This document shows, in pieces, positions 48,232-59,665 of a DNA stretch of 64,000 bases; positions within the stretch are counted from its first letter, which is position 1, and each line of letters begins with the position of its first letter. A model generated the notes under the pieces. That model was not told the DNA's origin. It saw only the letters and a program-made list of their open reading frames with translations, and made no database searches. This stretch comes from Talaromyces rugulosus (lineage: Eukaryota; Ascomycota; Eurotiomycetes; Eurotiales; Trichocomaceae), in the NCBI RefSeq assembly GCF_013368755.1, contig NC_049563.1:2914001-2978000 (forward strand). The letters run 5' to 3'. Made by a program: the position numbers and the translations under genes.

Positions 48232-49469
48232 CGGCCTACTTCCATTGATTTCTTTGCCTTTTTTTTTTCCTTCGCTCATCATCTGCGTTCTCGTCTTACT
48301 TCAACACTTTCTCACAGCGCTGACTGAGCACGTTTTCTTTTTTTCTTCATTTACCTGCATTCTGCTGTCTATTCATCGTATGCAGCATTTTCGAGGCGTT
48401 ATAGTCCTCTGGCCGAGGACGGGCTGTTAATGTTTTTTTACTCTTCGTTTTCGAACAATCTGGAGATATCAAACGAGGGTTACGATGGCTGACATATCAC
48501 CATTCGTATACTGTCAAGGGGGAAGGACATGGCGAGACTACACTTAATCTCGCCACAACACATTTAGAGGCATTCGAACATGCATCGGATGGCTCAGTTA
48601 TCACATAGCTACAGATAAAAAGGCAACATAACATTGAACTCGAGGGGGATTCTTATACGTTGCAGGGGGGGACCACATGCATACCATACCTTATATATAC
48701 TTGACTTGTCCGTCAAGGACATTCACTCATCACTGTTTTACATGTTTACATATGTACATGTACTAGGAGGGGAAAGGGGGGGAGGGCAGTAAGTACAGAT
48801 TGTCGATGTACTGTTTGATTACCATTCTCTTCGCTAGCTACCAAGTCTTTTTATTCTTAGTAGGAATATAAACTCTTTTCTACAGTCAGAATAATAATAA
48901 TTAATTAATAATAATACTCTGTAATCAGCGATGAATTGATGTTAATTCCGCACTTGAAGCGGACCATTTCCGCTCAAACAAACAGGCTTCTATCTCAACA
49001 CATCCAAACATGACCAATATTGACCCAAGAGACGACACATTAGCAAGTTTAAACCTCGGATTTTGCTAGATTTGGAAAGTTTGCATTATCGAAATGGCCC
49101 ACATGAGCTGATCCTTCAAGCTTGGAAAAGCAAAACAAACTCTGCTGAATAATAAATGTGGGATAGAGTGGGGCCGGATGGGAGGGAATGCGATTGTGAT
49201 ATTATTATCAGATTACATCTAATCGGCTCTTGCGGGAGGTGACAACACCCGATGTGTGCATTCGTCATGGGGGTCGGGATATGGTGTGCTTGTTTAGTTG
49301 GACAGGGGGGGGTGGTGGGAGGGCATGTATTTAAGAGGCGTGGTGAACCCCTCACTTTTGTTTCTTGGATTTAATCAATCAATCAGTCAATCAATCAGGA
49401 TAGGATTTCTTATAGTACGCTTTTCTACAGCTCAGCTTGTTTAGTGACAAAAAAGATTTGTTTGCAATA
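48232..49469. other. Intergenic region
   Basis: A 1.24-kb spacer holding the nimO 3' UTR and the promoter of the NmrA-like gene. A small AT-rich repeat (AATAATAATTAATTAATAATAA) lies near 48888-48910. A tandem CAATCAATCAG-like run lies at 49375-49400. Confidence 0.5.
49326..49335 (+). promoter_or_regulatory. TATA-like element of the NmrA-like gene
   Basis: GTATTTAAGA lies about 140 nt before the ATG at 49470. A plausible but weak core-promoter match. Confidence 0.35.
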
Positions 49470-50589
49470 ATGGCAATCAAAAACGTCGTCGTCATCGGTG
49501 TAAGTTAGCCCTTTTTCCCAGGGGGTCTCTTTGGTTGTGACTGATATTGGGTTGTTACAGGGTGCAGGAAATCTCGGGTTAGTTATACTCCCTTAGACCA
49601 AAGCAAGAAGAAAAAGAAGAAGAAGTCAAAACTCATAGAAGAGACTAGTCCTGCAATCATTAACGCCCTGGCTGCCTCCCCACATGGATATTCCGTCTCC
49701 GTACTCTCACGAGAGTCCTCCACATATGCACCCCCGGCGGGAATCAAGCTACTAAAGACAGATTACACGCATGAATCGCTAGTCGACACGCTCAAGGGCC
49801 AGGATGCCGTTGTATCTACCATTGGCGGTGCCGCTATCGATGCCCAAAAGAAAGTCATCGACGCGGCCATTGCTGCGGGGGTCAAGCGCTTCATCCCGTC
49901 TGAGTTTGGGTCTGATACGTCCAACCCACTCGCGCTGAATTACTTTCCTGGATGGGCCAAGAAGGTTGAGGTCCGGGAGTATTTGGAAAGCAAGCAGGAC
50001 CAAATCGAATGGACTGCGATTTTCACCGGGCTGTTCTTTGACTGGTATGTTTTCTTCTTCTTCTTCTTCTTCTTCCTCTTTCCCCTTCTCTTTTTTTTAA
50101 AAAAGCTAGTCATGAATAACATTCCATCCGCTTTCTTTCAGGGGCATTAAAGTGGGTTTCATCGGGATCAATGCCGCGGACAAAACCGCTAGGATCAATA
50201 CCAAATATAAGGATGTCGTATTCTCAGCAACCAACCTGGGCGACATAGGAGCAGCCGTTGCACAGGCGTTGTCACCAGCCATTGCCGCCAAAACGGCCAA
50301 CCAGATTCTGCGTGTGCACACGGTGACGGCTTCGCAGGCCGACATTCTGGCTGCCTTTGAGGCCGCGAGCGGCAGCAAGTACACCATCCAGTCCGTCGAT
50401 CTCGACGCGGAATTCGCGGCGGCTCAGCAGAAGCTGCAGCAGGGCGACTTTAGCGGTGTCGGCGCGCTGATCACAAGAGCCATTGTCGACCCTCTCACGG
50501 GGAACAATTTCGAACAGGCCGGACTGTCAAACGAGTTGCTGGAGCTGCCGGCCCGGGGCCTGAAGGAGACAGTGCAGGCGCTGGTGTAG
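49470..50589 (+). CDS. NmrA/isoflavone reductase-like NAD(P)-binding protein
   Basis: A 296-residue atypical short-chain dehydrogenase of the isoflavone-reductase/NmrA-like group. Four exons are 49470-49499 (30 nt), 49561-49577 (17 nt), 49649-50044 and 50142-50589. The dinucleotide-binding motif is built from three exons: VVVIG|GAGNLG|PAIINAL. GIKLLKTDYTHESLVDTLKG and KRFIPSEFGSDTSNP follow, both typical of the family. The C-terminal substrate region begins after GLFFDWGIK. A (TTC)n tract fills the last intron near 50050-50078. The substrate is unknown. It may be a reductase of aromatic compounds or a regulator without activity. Third-position G/C is high in the last exon. Confidence 0.87.
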
Positions 50590-51108
50590 ATTGCCGGGAA
50601 GTCAAAGTCGTACAGGGACTCATGGCCTTTTTGTTGTGTAACAAAGCAGTACCACTAGCCATGAATAAAGAATGCATTGATATTGCAAAGCAGACTGCGC
50701 GTTGAAGTAGAGAAATTCCCCGGGCTGCAGGCGCCCTTGGCGCTAGAGCCAAAACAGGCAAGAGCCTCGGCTGTGCCTGAAGCGGACAAGCGGCAAGTGG
50801 CTGCCCGCGCCGCCGTGCGACAAGACAAACGCCGCCGCCAAATGCTCCATCCTACGCGGCATATACCAGCACAGTTGTGCTGAATTCTAAAGAGTCTCCC
50901 TTCGCCCTTAAAAAGCCCCTCGCTGGCCACAATGGTTCCCTTTCTGCGGCCGACGTGCTTTTTCCCTGCCTCTGGTTGAACTGCCCTTGCTGCGAGTCGT
51001 ACCTTGCATTCTTGGACATCGGTCTCGTGACATCATCAAAGCTTATATCAAATAACCTCAAAACTGCAGAACCCTTTTTTTTTTGTTGGGAAACGCACAA
51101 AAAAAAAA
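50590..51108. other. panB promoter region
   Basis: A 519-bp spacer between two plus-strand genes. T and A runs (51075-51108) lie directly before the panB ATG. No other gene is seen. Confidence 0.5.
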
Positions 51109-52238
51109 ATGAGCCGCCAACGTGCAGTCGGTGGGCTCACCACCTCGCTACAAATGCTGAGACGGCCATGCATCAGCACCATTGCTGGAGAACTGTCTCT
51201 CGCTAGGCCTTCCTGGTGTCTTATTCCCTCTACCGCTACCACGGCTCCTGCATCCTTTTCGCAAGTGCGATACAGCGCCCATGCGCCCATGGACACTTCT
51301 CCGCGCGCTGCAGCCCGCAAGCCCGTGACCATCACGTCGTTACGCAGCATGTACAAAAAGGGCGAGCCGATTGCCATGCTCACCGCTCACGATTTTCCGT
51401 CTGCGTACGCTGCCGAAGTAGCCGGGATGGATGTGGTCCTGGTCGGGGATAGCCTGGCCATGGTGGCTTTGGGCATGACTGATACTAGTGCAGTGACCCT
51501 GGACGACATGATCCTGCACTGTCGAAGCGTGTCTCGAGCGGCCAAGGCTGCTTTTGTGGTATGTCAACACCCTTAGTTTTTTTATGAAACGCAACCTTGC
51601 TAACATTTTTTTAACAGGTTGGTGATCTTTCTATGGGTTCCTACGAGGTTTCTCCTCAGCAAGCAGTCCAATCTTCAATTCGACTAGTCAAGGAAGGCCA
51701 AGTCCAAGGGGTCAAGCTGGAAGGAGGAACCGAATTTGTCCCGGCTATCCAAGCCATCACGTCAGCCGGAATCCCAGTTGTTGCGCACATTGGCCTTACG
51801 CCCCAACGCCAGAATGCACTTGGGGGCTTCCGTGCACAGGGAAAGACAGCTGCCGCGGCCTTGAAGCTCCTCGAAGACGCCTATGCTGTTCAAGAAGCCG
51901 GTGCGTTCATGGTTGTCCTTGAGGCTATACCCGCCGAGATTGCAGCCATAATCACGAAGAAGCTATCCATTCCTACGATTGGTATTGGTGCCGGAAACGG
52001 TTGTTCTGGCCAAGTCCTTGTGCAGGTCGACATGACAGGCAACTTTGAGCCAGGTCGTCATCTGCCAAAGTTTGTCAAAAAGTACGCCGATGCCTGGTCC
52101 GAAATTACCAAGGGAATTGAACAATATCGCACTGAAGTCAAAGCCCGCGAGTATCCGGCAATAGAACATACTTATCCCGTTCCCGAGCAGCAGGTCGCCG
52201 AGTTTCAGAAACTGGCTGATGCTCGTGGTGATCAATAG
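51109..52238 (+). CDS. panB: Ketopantoate hydroxymethyltransferase
   Basis: A 356-residue enzyme that adds a hydroxymethyl group from methylene-tetrahydrofolate to 2-oxoisovalerate, the first step of pantothenate and CoA synthesis. Exons are 51109-51558 and 51618-52238. About 65 N-terminal residues, rich in Arg, Ser and Thr with few acidic residues, look like a mitochondrial presequence. The TIM-barrel core runs from PVTITSLRSMYKKGEPIAML. It holds VLVGDSLAMVALGM, VGDLSMGSYEVSP, VKLEGG, VAHIGLTPQ and the catalytic Glu of VVLEAIPAEIA. IPTIGIGAGNGCSGQVLV is the conserved C-terminal loop, where most homologues have Asp-Gly and here Asn-Gly-Cys-Ser occurs. Its 3' end faces the DUF2011 gene 203 bp away. 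Confidence 0.95.
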
Positions 52239-52441
52239 CCTAGAGTCCGACTGATTTTTGTTTTTTGATGATTTACGAGAAAAACCGCATGCCCTCTACT
52301 GAGATAAAACCTTCACATAATTTCTATGTACATACCCTTGCATGAAAAGTAAATGATACAGTGAAGTTGCATATTGGAATTGACATGACTATTTTCAAGG
52401 AATATTTGATTTGATCTAGCCCTCGTAAATTTGCTCTATAA

Positions 52442-53366
52442 TTACTCGTCTCCACTGACTTCCTCATTATTATCACCGACCGATATACCCAATGCAGCTT
52501 TCCTTTCTCTCTCTTTTTGCCTTTTTCTGATCTTCTTTTCCCGGTTCTTCTTATTACGCTTCTCAGCGTCCGTCATGCCCGCAGCGGCCGCCCTACTGCG
52601 CAAAATGATGCGCCTCTTCTTGCCTGGTTTCGATTTTTTCTTTTCCTCACTCGTAGATATACTTAGTGCCGGCGGCGTTGGCTTGGGCACCCTGTGGTCA
52701 TTTGGTTTTAAATGGAATACCCGCCAGGGTAAATGGCAACCGGGTGTTTTTGTCGATTGGGCCCATTCAAGTAATTGAGAGCCTGTAACTGCGACATCTT
52801 CGTATTCCTTGCGCCTTGTTTCTTCCACGCGGGCCTGTTCTCCGTCGTGAGGTAGTTGCATCACCTCCGGTTTGGTAAAATAATACTGCCATCCCCGAAA
52901 CGGGACAACGAACCGCCCATCTCCGGCCTTTATATCTTCTGGCGCTGGAGAGTGTAACCGAATCTTGAGTTTTTGCGTTGTGATTTCGGAATCGGGTTTA
53001 TCTTCATGGTTCTTTTGCTTGGTTGTTGTAGTGGGATTCGTCGGGCCGCTGAATAGTCGGAATTCGAATTCTTGTTCTTCATCTTCTTCTCCGCCCTCCT
53101 CTGTTTGCTGCCCATTTGTGTCGTCGGTTTTGTCAATGGTAAATGTCTCAAAAGCTAGCAGCTGTCCGAGTTTCGAAAACGTCTCGTTGTTATCGTCTGC
53201 TGAGGGGATTTTGGGCGAAGCTGCAGCGGAAGATGATCCAGAGCCAGCAGGCGAGAGGATTTCGTCGCGACGGACTCTGTGAATTCCTGTCAGTTTGTTT
53301 TTTCTATTATTTTAGCCAATTTGAGGGGGCTCGTGCGTACCGCTTTGCTTCTGGTACTTCGAACAT
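52442..53366 (-). CDS. DUF2011 fungal protein
   Basis: A 286-residue fungal-specific protein of unknown function. Exon 1 is 26 nt (53366-53341, MFEVPEAK and two bases). Intron 53340-53277 runs GTACGC to ACAG. Exon 2 is 53276-52442. Family marks are FEVPEAKRVRRDEI at the start, EFEFRLFSGPTNP in the middle and GRFVVPFRGWQYYFT. The second half is strongly basic (KKKSKPGKKRR; NKKNREKKIRKRQKERERK), which suggests nuclear or nucleolar location. An acidic stretch (EEGGEEDEEQEF) precedes it. The function is unknown. A role in ribosome biogenesis would fit the charge pattern but is only a guess. Confidence 0.85.
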
Positions 53367-54216
53367 TGCGACTCGATGTTCGTTGCTGCAGAGGTGTTGG
53401 TTTCAATGTGATTGATGGTGACAATTGATGGTCGGTGCTTCTCAAGAATTAAACCGTGTGGGGTTGCCCGTTCGGGTCGACCCACATCTAATCGTCCTGC
53501 CCTATACAGTACATGTACCCCCTGCTACTGAACAATATTTCTTCCAGGATGAAAGATTCTCTTAGTATACTTTGCCGGGTGTTTTGAAATTAGGCCAGAG
53601 AAGCAGGCTACAACCAAATTCTAATATCAATGGATGATGGCTTGGTGACGACCGACTTTGGAAAACCACAAGTTCGATGAAAAGAGATGATGTCTTTTCC
53701 CAAGTATTTTAACGGTTAACCCAGGTTTTAAGACAGATAACCATGATATTTGGCAGTGATACCCTGGGTCAAATGGGATTATATATTCCATCAGCCATTC
53801 TTTGACGAAGGTGGTTCAAGCTTTAATGGATGCAAAAATGCCAATACAGTCATGGCATCGCTATCCGACGTTTACGGGAGCGGAGGCCCGGCATACGACA
53901 GGTCGCATGATCTTGTGATAACCGTCGAACGAAATTTAGGAAACGGGGAATGGAGTGATGGGAATTGGAAGCTTAACTGTTGCAACAGCTCAGAGCCAGA
54001 GAAGCAGCGATTGCTCCCTTTTGGCGATGACCATCGTTTAACAATACCTAGAACTGGGTTTTAAAATAAGCCTGATTTATACAGTTGTTTCAGACTTGCT
54101 TAAAGAGGAGAAGCAATCATGGTCTTGTAATCAATAAATTGCTTTCATCTATGTATCCATGTGTCTGTTACATGTAGTGACATTTCATGACTAATTATAC
54201 GACAACAAAAAATCAA
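53367..54216. other. Spacer with a possible gene remnant
   Basis: An 850-bp spacer between two minus-strand genes. It contains an isolated frame, listed separately at 53750-54064. Confidence 0.4.
53750..54064 (+). pseudogene. Possible gene fragment, unrecognised
   Basis: A 104-codon open stretch without a good ATG, reading WVKWDYIFHQPFFDEGGSS, VYGSGGPAYDRSHDLVITVE and NWKLNCCNSSEP. The composition is protein-like (aromatics, Gly, paired Cys) but I recognise no family. It could be the surviving end of a secreted protein gene. It may also be chance. Confidence 0.25.
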
Positions 54217-54700
54217 TCATATTTTAGGTCTAATGTCAAACCCCGTAGCAAAAATGCATGTTTTTATATCAGGAGGCGCTTGTACAAGCCCTTGAATTGC
54301 CTTTCCGAACTCCTTGAAGGGCGCAGACTGCGCATGGGTCTTAAGTGCATGAACATTTTCATACCTGCAGCAGATTCACCGATTTTTTAGTATTAGCCCA
54401 TTCACCTATTAAATCAACTAGCAAAGATAAACAGACTTTTCAACAATTATGATGTGATCCTTGCTTTTGGGCTGCACGGCATAATAGAATAGAGTCTCAG
54501 GCTCGTTAGCCTGGACATACTGAGCCAGCTTATCGAATGCCTGAAGAAGCTGTATTTATGGTTTCATTAGAATAAACTTCAATAGGAATAGATATAGGAA
54601 GGGAGCAATAATATGGGGAAAAAAAAGGTAGACGTACATCATTGAATTTGCCACTTTTCGGGATAAGCGTTACAATGTTATGAATAGCGTCTGAGGACAT
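54217..54700 (-). CDS. ABM-family (antibiotic biosynthesis monooxygenase) small protein
   Basis: A 107-residue protein with a dimeric ferredoxin-like fold, split over three short exons: 54700-54638, 54549-54437 and 54364-54217. Introns of 88 and 72 nt run from GTACGT and GTCTGT to ATACAG and TGCAG, with CTAAT-type branch sites. The joined product contains HNIVTLIPKSGKFND, LLQAFDKLAQYVQANEPETL, FYYAVQPKSKDHIIIVEKYE and LKTHAQSAPFKEFGKAI. These are the beta strands and the E-P-G/E-T-L turn of ABM proteins. Such proteins act as cofactor-free oxygenases, as cyclases or in quinone metabolism. The C-terminal tripeptide is PKI, a possible weak peroxisomal signal. It sits 1.0 kb from the enoyl-CoA hydratase, divergent from it, so they share an upstream region. 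Confidence 0.85.
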
Positions 54701-55710
54701 GGTGAATATGTCTAACTTCTCTTTAAACCGTAAGAGAAAAACTGCGATAATAAAATTAAACGAATTATTATCTAGTATTCGAATCTTTAAGTAATTGAAT
54801 GGTTGCCTTTTAAGTTAGTTCACTAGTTACTAGTTAAGTCGGTTAGCATCGTTTGTACTACCTCGGCTATATAAATTTTCAACCTATATTCTGGATTTTT
54901 ATATTTTCATCCAGTGCAGTTAAATCCAATTACTGATTGTGATATTATATAATCTGACGTATCGGAAGAAAACAACCGTCTTCCATTTTTCATATATTTA
55001 CTGAAGAGTGAGATCGAAGTTTGATATTATAATCATTGATCTACCAAGGTACAGCCGAGGTTCTTGGTAATTCATGATGGTGTGTGGGCAAAGCAAAAAG
55101 GTTTATATGTCGCTTGTGATCCTTGTTCTTCATCACAGATAGACCTTAATAAAAATCACAACTACAATAATCGAAGGGCACGAAACGGGGGAATGCGTCT
55201 GATACTTTTGCACCTTTATTGTTTTAGGCTTATTTTTACTTAAAACAAAATCTATAAATTCAAATATTTTTTCACAATTTCAAGACCACACTAGTCCAAG
55301 CCACATATTACAGCAACCGATGTGAATAATTGAAGGAATGTATTAATTTTGAATGGTGTGGAAATATGAGAGTAGGAATAAGGATAAAATTACGTACATG
55401 GCCTCGATTTCAGATAACAGATCCAAGATCTGTTAAGAAATATTGCTACCACTAAGCCTTTAATACTTGCCGAGGAAATTGTTGTATTATCGTAATCTTC
55501 ATTTACGGAATAACCCAGTTGTGATTATAATATCCGAGACGATGATATAGTACTGTTGATTACATTATCTCGGGACAACTACGTTTTGATAGGCTTTAAC
55601 TGTTCTATATAACCCCTCCCAGAGAAGAGATTAGGGCTAGATACTGTAGTTAAACATATTCACATTATTAGTCTTATATCGAAGCGTAATTTTCAGAACG
55701 AGAGGATACC
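54701..55710. other. Divergent promoter, ABM and enoyl-CoA hydratase genes
   Basis: A 1.0-kb strongly AT-rich spacer without visible genes. It should hold control sites for both flanking genes. Confidence 0.5.
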
Positions 55711-56732
55711 ATGGCAAATCCAACAGCCCTTCCAGAATCGTACTCCTCGCTTCCCTTCAAGGACATTCTGATTTCACACGTCCCAGAAACATGCCTTTCC
55801 CCTACGAAGGTTGTCCTGTTACGGCTAAATCGACCGAACAAGCTCAACGCCGTGACTGCGCACATGATCGAAGAACTAATAACTGCATTCCATTACTTTG
55901 AGGTCGACGATCGAATCAAGGCTATTGTGGTCACAGGCGTGGGAAAAGGATTTTGTGTTGGCGCCGACCTCGAAGTCGGGTTTTCCGGACTTCTTGAAAA
56001 TCTGAAGGGTGGTCCTACTGCAATCAATGCATATAGAGATGGGTAGGTATTTTTTCTAAATATGTCCTGTCTTGGCTGTTTCCCACAGGGGCATGGTGTG
56101 CTAATGAGCATTATAGGGGCGGCAGAGTTGCACTCGCAATCCATAATTGCCGTAAGCCGACGATTATGGCTATTAATGGCCATGCTGCAGGGTTTGGGAT
56201 AACAATGACACTCCCTGCTACGATCCGGGTTGTCTCTGCGACATCAAAGATTAGTTTCGCATTTTCAAGACGCGGTCTTGTTATGGAAGCCTGCAGTTCC
56301 TATTTCTTACCTAGACTTCTCGGGTTATCGCGCGCGCTGCACTTGGTAACAACTGGTGGTAGCTACGCGGCATCAGACCCATTACTCGCCCAGCTCTTTT
56401 CAGAAGTGTTGCCTACACCCGGAGAGACAGTCTCTCGAGCAATAGAAATAGCAAATGAAATCGCAGCTCATACATCTACTGTGAGTACAGCTGTGATGCA
56501 CGACATGATGTACAGGAGTCCATCGACCCCTGAAGAGGCGCATTTGTTGGAATCGAAAATCTTTCTCACTACCTTGTTGTCGAGAGACAGCAAGGAGGGT
56601 ATGAAAAGTTTTCTGGAAAAGAGAAACCCTGGCTTCACAGGTACAATGAGAACAGATGCTCCGCAAGGATGGCCGTGGTGGAAAGCCACAAATGTAACAT
56701 CTCGTATCGGAGCAAACAAGACCAAATTATAA
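55711..56732 (+). CDS. Enoyl-CoA hydratase/isomerase (crotonase) family, possibly peroxisomal
   Basis: A 315-residue crotonase-fold enzyme predicted to hydrate or isomerise an enoyl-CoA. Exons are 55711-56042 and 56117-56732. VVLLRLNRPNKLNAVTAHM starts the fold. The oxyanion-hole segment TGVGKGFCVGADL lies at 75-87. PTIMAINGHAAGFGITMTLP and SFAFSRRGLVMEACSSYFLP follow, with Glu present in RRGLVMEACSS. The last part (MYRSPSTPEEAHLLESKIF) resembles fungal peroxisomal members. The C-terminus is NKTKL, where TKL is close to a PTS1 signal but not canonical. The gene converges on the bZIP regulator with 159 bp between stops. Homologues occur in fungal secondary-metabolite clusters as well as in ordinary fatty-acid oxidation. 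Confidence 0.9.
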
Positions 56733-56891
56733 ATGCCAATTGATTCCTAATGTGACTATGAAAGGACAGACACAATTTTGACTATGATGTCCATATTCGC
56801 AGAGTGAAATTAGAACATACACAGCCTAACGTGGTGTTGAAAATTATGAGACCACGCAAAAAGCAGAAGAAACAAGAATACCTGAAGCGTC

Positions 56892-58632
56892 TTAGGACAC
56901 TTGGTGTCTTAGTAATGCTGACTTGAAGGCACTTTCGACATCGGCTAGTCTGAAGCCTGGCGTCCGCCCAAGAATAATAGCGCCCCTCAATAAACCTAAT
57001 AAGTTAATTATACGAATTCTCATGTTACCAGGTTCATGAACGGTCAACTTACGGCTAAAGAAAGATTCGATGTCTAGAACGAAACGTATACGTCCAAACG
57101 CACTAGGTCTTAGAGATCCTGCGGATGATTAATATATTGTCGTTTTTTTGTAGTTGGTAGAGAGTACCTTCATGAAAAACTTCAGGTCGTACACGTTTTA
57201 CAACTTGAGGGACGGTAGTTCTACCTGTAGGTACGCTGTGAACTGATATTAAACCAGAAGTATCTGTCGGGCTATTATTCCCTAGTTGATGCGGCACGGT
57301 AAAATTTGGTGTTGACCTAGGGCATGATACATCCGCATATAGAGAAGAACCATCGAAGTTCACTCCTTGGTCTCTGAGGTAGCCTTCCACATCCGTGCAG
57401 GTAAACCACTGACCATCGAGTCCGAACGTCCCAAGGTATTCCTGCGTACCTTGACCAGAACTGAAGTCTCCAATGTCCCTAGTTGCTGATATACCAAGAA
57501 CTCGCCTTGGTAATCGTGTGTTTGATGGATAAATGGGATTCCCCAAATGATCCTTGACAGGATAATGAGTGCCAGCGCCACCAATACAATACAGTGGAAG
57601 GGCCGGGAGTTCCAGAGGATCGTTAATTTTGCTGCAAACGAGACGCTTGAAGTACGGGTACATCTTTGCTCTGTTTTGCATGCACGGGACCAATCTGAAC
57701 ATTCTGTAGACCGCCGTTGGATGAGCACGCGTGTCACTGAATAGAAGGAATGCGTATTCTAGACAGTATCGATGCAATCTCCTAGTGAGTGTAGACTCAT
57801 GGAAGGAGTAGGAATAGCGAAAGTTGTTTCCAAACGGTCGCTCGATGCTATACCCACACGCAATTGTCTTGCTATCGCTATCTCTAATCCCGACTGGATA
57901 TGACTCGAAACAATTGTCGGATCGTGCGTATTCTTGGTCAATTTGCATAGTTTGATCTAGACTCTTCCTTGTAGGTTTCTCCAAGGTCGTATATCCAAAA
58001 ATCACATCTGACGACTTGTCAGATCCATATGGGATATCAGTCTGTGACTGGAGCAGAGTTTTCTCTCTAGTCTTCACAGTCTGAAATATTGTTGCCGGCC
58101 TTTGTGACTCTGGCGCTAAGAGACCCCGAATCTCCTCCAGATGACTGACCAGGGCTGCATGGTTGTTACTGCAGTCTGACTGAAAAACAGCATCATAGAG
58201 CGCTGTGAAAGATTCTGAAATTCTGACAAGCTTTTCCTCAAGTTCCGTCAAATGTGCCTTGGTTTTTTGGGTTGTAATCTCCTTCTTTCGTCTGTATGTT
58301 CTCTGGGCGTGTCGAACTTGCATCCGCCGGCCCTACTGGGTAGTCAGATCGTGATCTATACATTTATGGATGTGTGTTACCTCTGATAGCACTGCTGCGC
58401 CTGCAGCATCTAACCTGGGCCTTCCAGCTCTCCTGGTCGAACGTCGTCTCGGCATGTCCACAGATGGTCTCCTTGAGATTTCCTGCTCGGCTATTATGCG
58501 TGTCACGGTACAGGAATCTTTGTCAACCGGTGAGTCACTGTCTTCCTGACCGTTCACGATGTCATCTTCACCGGCTGAGGGATAGCGACAGGCCGAAAGG
58601 AGCTCTAACAGTCGAGAATCTGGACCGTCCAT
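56892..58632 (-). CDS. bZIP transcription factor with DUF3425 domain
   Basis: A 528-residue fungal regulator in four exons: 58632-58381, 58332-57168, 57118-57053 and 56995-56892. Introns are only 48, 49 and 57 nt. ATG 58632 (MDGPDSRLLELL) follows an in-frame stop. The basic region after intron 1 reads GRRMQVRHAQRTYRRKKE, then a leucine-type coiled coil (LTELEEKLVRI). The DUF3425 domain occupies the second half (STLTRRLHRYCLEYAFLLFS; RAHPTAVYRMFRLVPCMQN). The last two exons restore its end: FVLDIESFFSRLL and AIILGRTPGFRLADVESAF. Without them the reading runs to a stop at 57103 and loses this conserved end. It lies between the hydratase and the membrane-protein gene, so it may control the neighbouring set. 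Confidence 0.9.
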
Positions 58633-59665
58633 TCTTGAATCCACCAGCTATCAGACGGGACGCAGTGATGGAGGACTTTGATAATATAAATCATTCGTCT
58701 TCCGACAGGACCGAAATCACACGAACGTCGGGCAGTGCATCAGATAATTCATTCCTGTTCCAGACTTTGATATTATAATCAGTATGTGCCTCGGCATGGC
58801 CGTAGTGGGGCCCTAAGACTACTGTAGTTTAGTGCCTGCCGTACTGTTGAGTCTTGGCAGACTTTTACCACCAGACAGTCGTACATATTCCAGCTGAATA
58901 CGGTTATATTTATTCAGCTACGGGGCTGTATATCATGAGAAATAATTGAGGGCTTGGCTTTTATCGTGGAGCTTCGCTCTACTATCAGTAAACTAAAAAT
59001 GTGCTGATTGGCTGTCAGAACGCCCTAAACTCTAAAAACAAGTAAAATTTCCTTTTTAGGTTAGTTATCTTTAATTTTACAGGTCGATGGGATTTTTACT
59101 AAGATTTTATATATTGATGCTAAAATTTGAAATCTCTATTTTTAGTTATCTATTACTCCTTATGATATATAAAGATTATATGTAAATACTAAAATTATCA
59201 TTTTTTTTAATGAGGTGAGTGAGATGATTCACTGGCAATGAATAGGGAGAAAGGTATCTTAAATCCGCCATCTATCTTATACAGTGTCATTGTTTAATCG
59301 GGAGCTCAATTTGCCAAAAAATTTATTGGTTTTCTTCTTTATTTTTATTGTTTAAACATTTCACACCGTCTGTATAAAAATGTCTGTGAAGTCTTTTTTT
59401 CTCTCCGGGGCTATTAGGGTCAATGCAGAGACCCATATTGATCGACTATCTGAAGATACCTGTGGGTTACTAGATATGGTTACAATGGAGAGTATTAGGA
59501 ATCTATCTCCCTCTCATCCGAGTGCAAGGGAAATCTTGAAATTACCATACCCAGTTGTTAGTTTTACTGCAATTACCATACCCATTGATAGCATCCTCCT
59601 CCTTCTTCCTCATACATGTATATCCAGAATACATAACATCAAGAAAGCCAGTCTGGCACCCCCTA
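58633..59665. other. bZIP promoter region, AT-rich
   Basis: About 1 kb upstream of the bZIP gene. AT-rich at 59030-59210. A plus frame at 59380-59703 (ATG present, 107 codons) overlaps the end of the membrane-protein gene and looks spurious. Confidence 0.45.
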
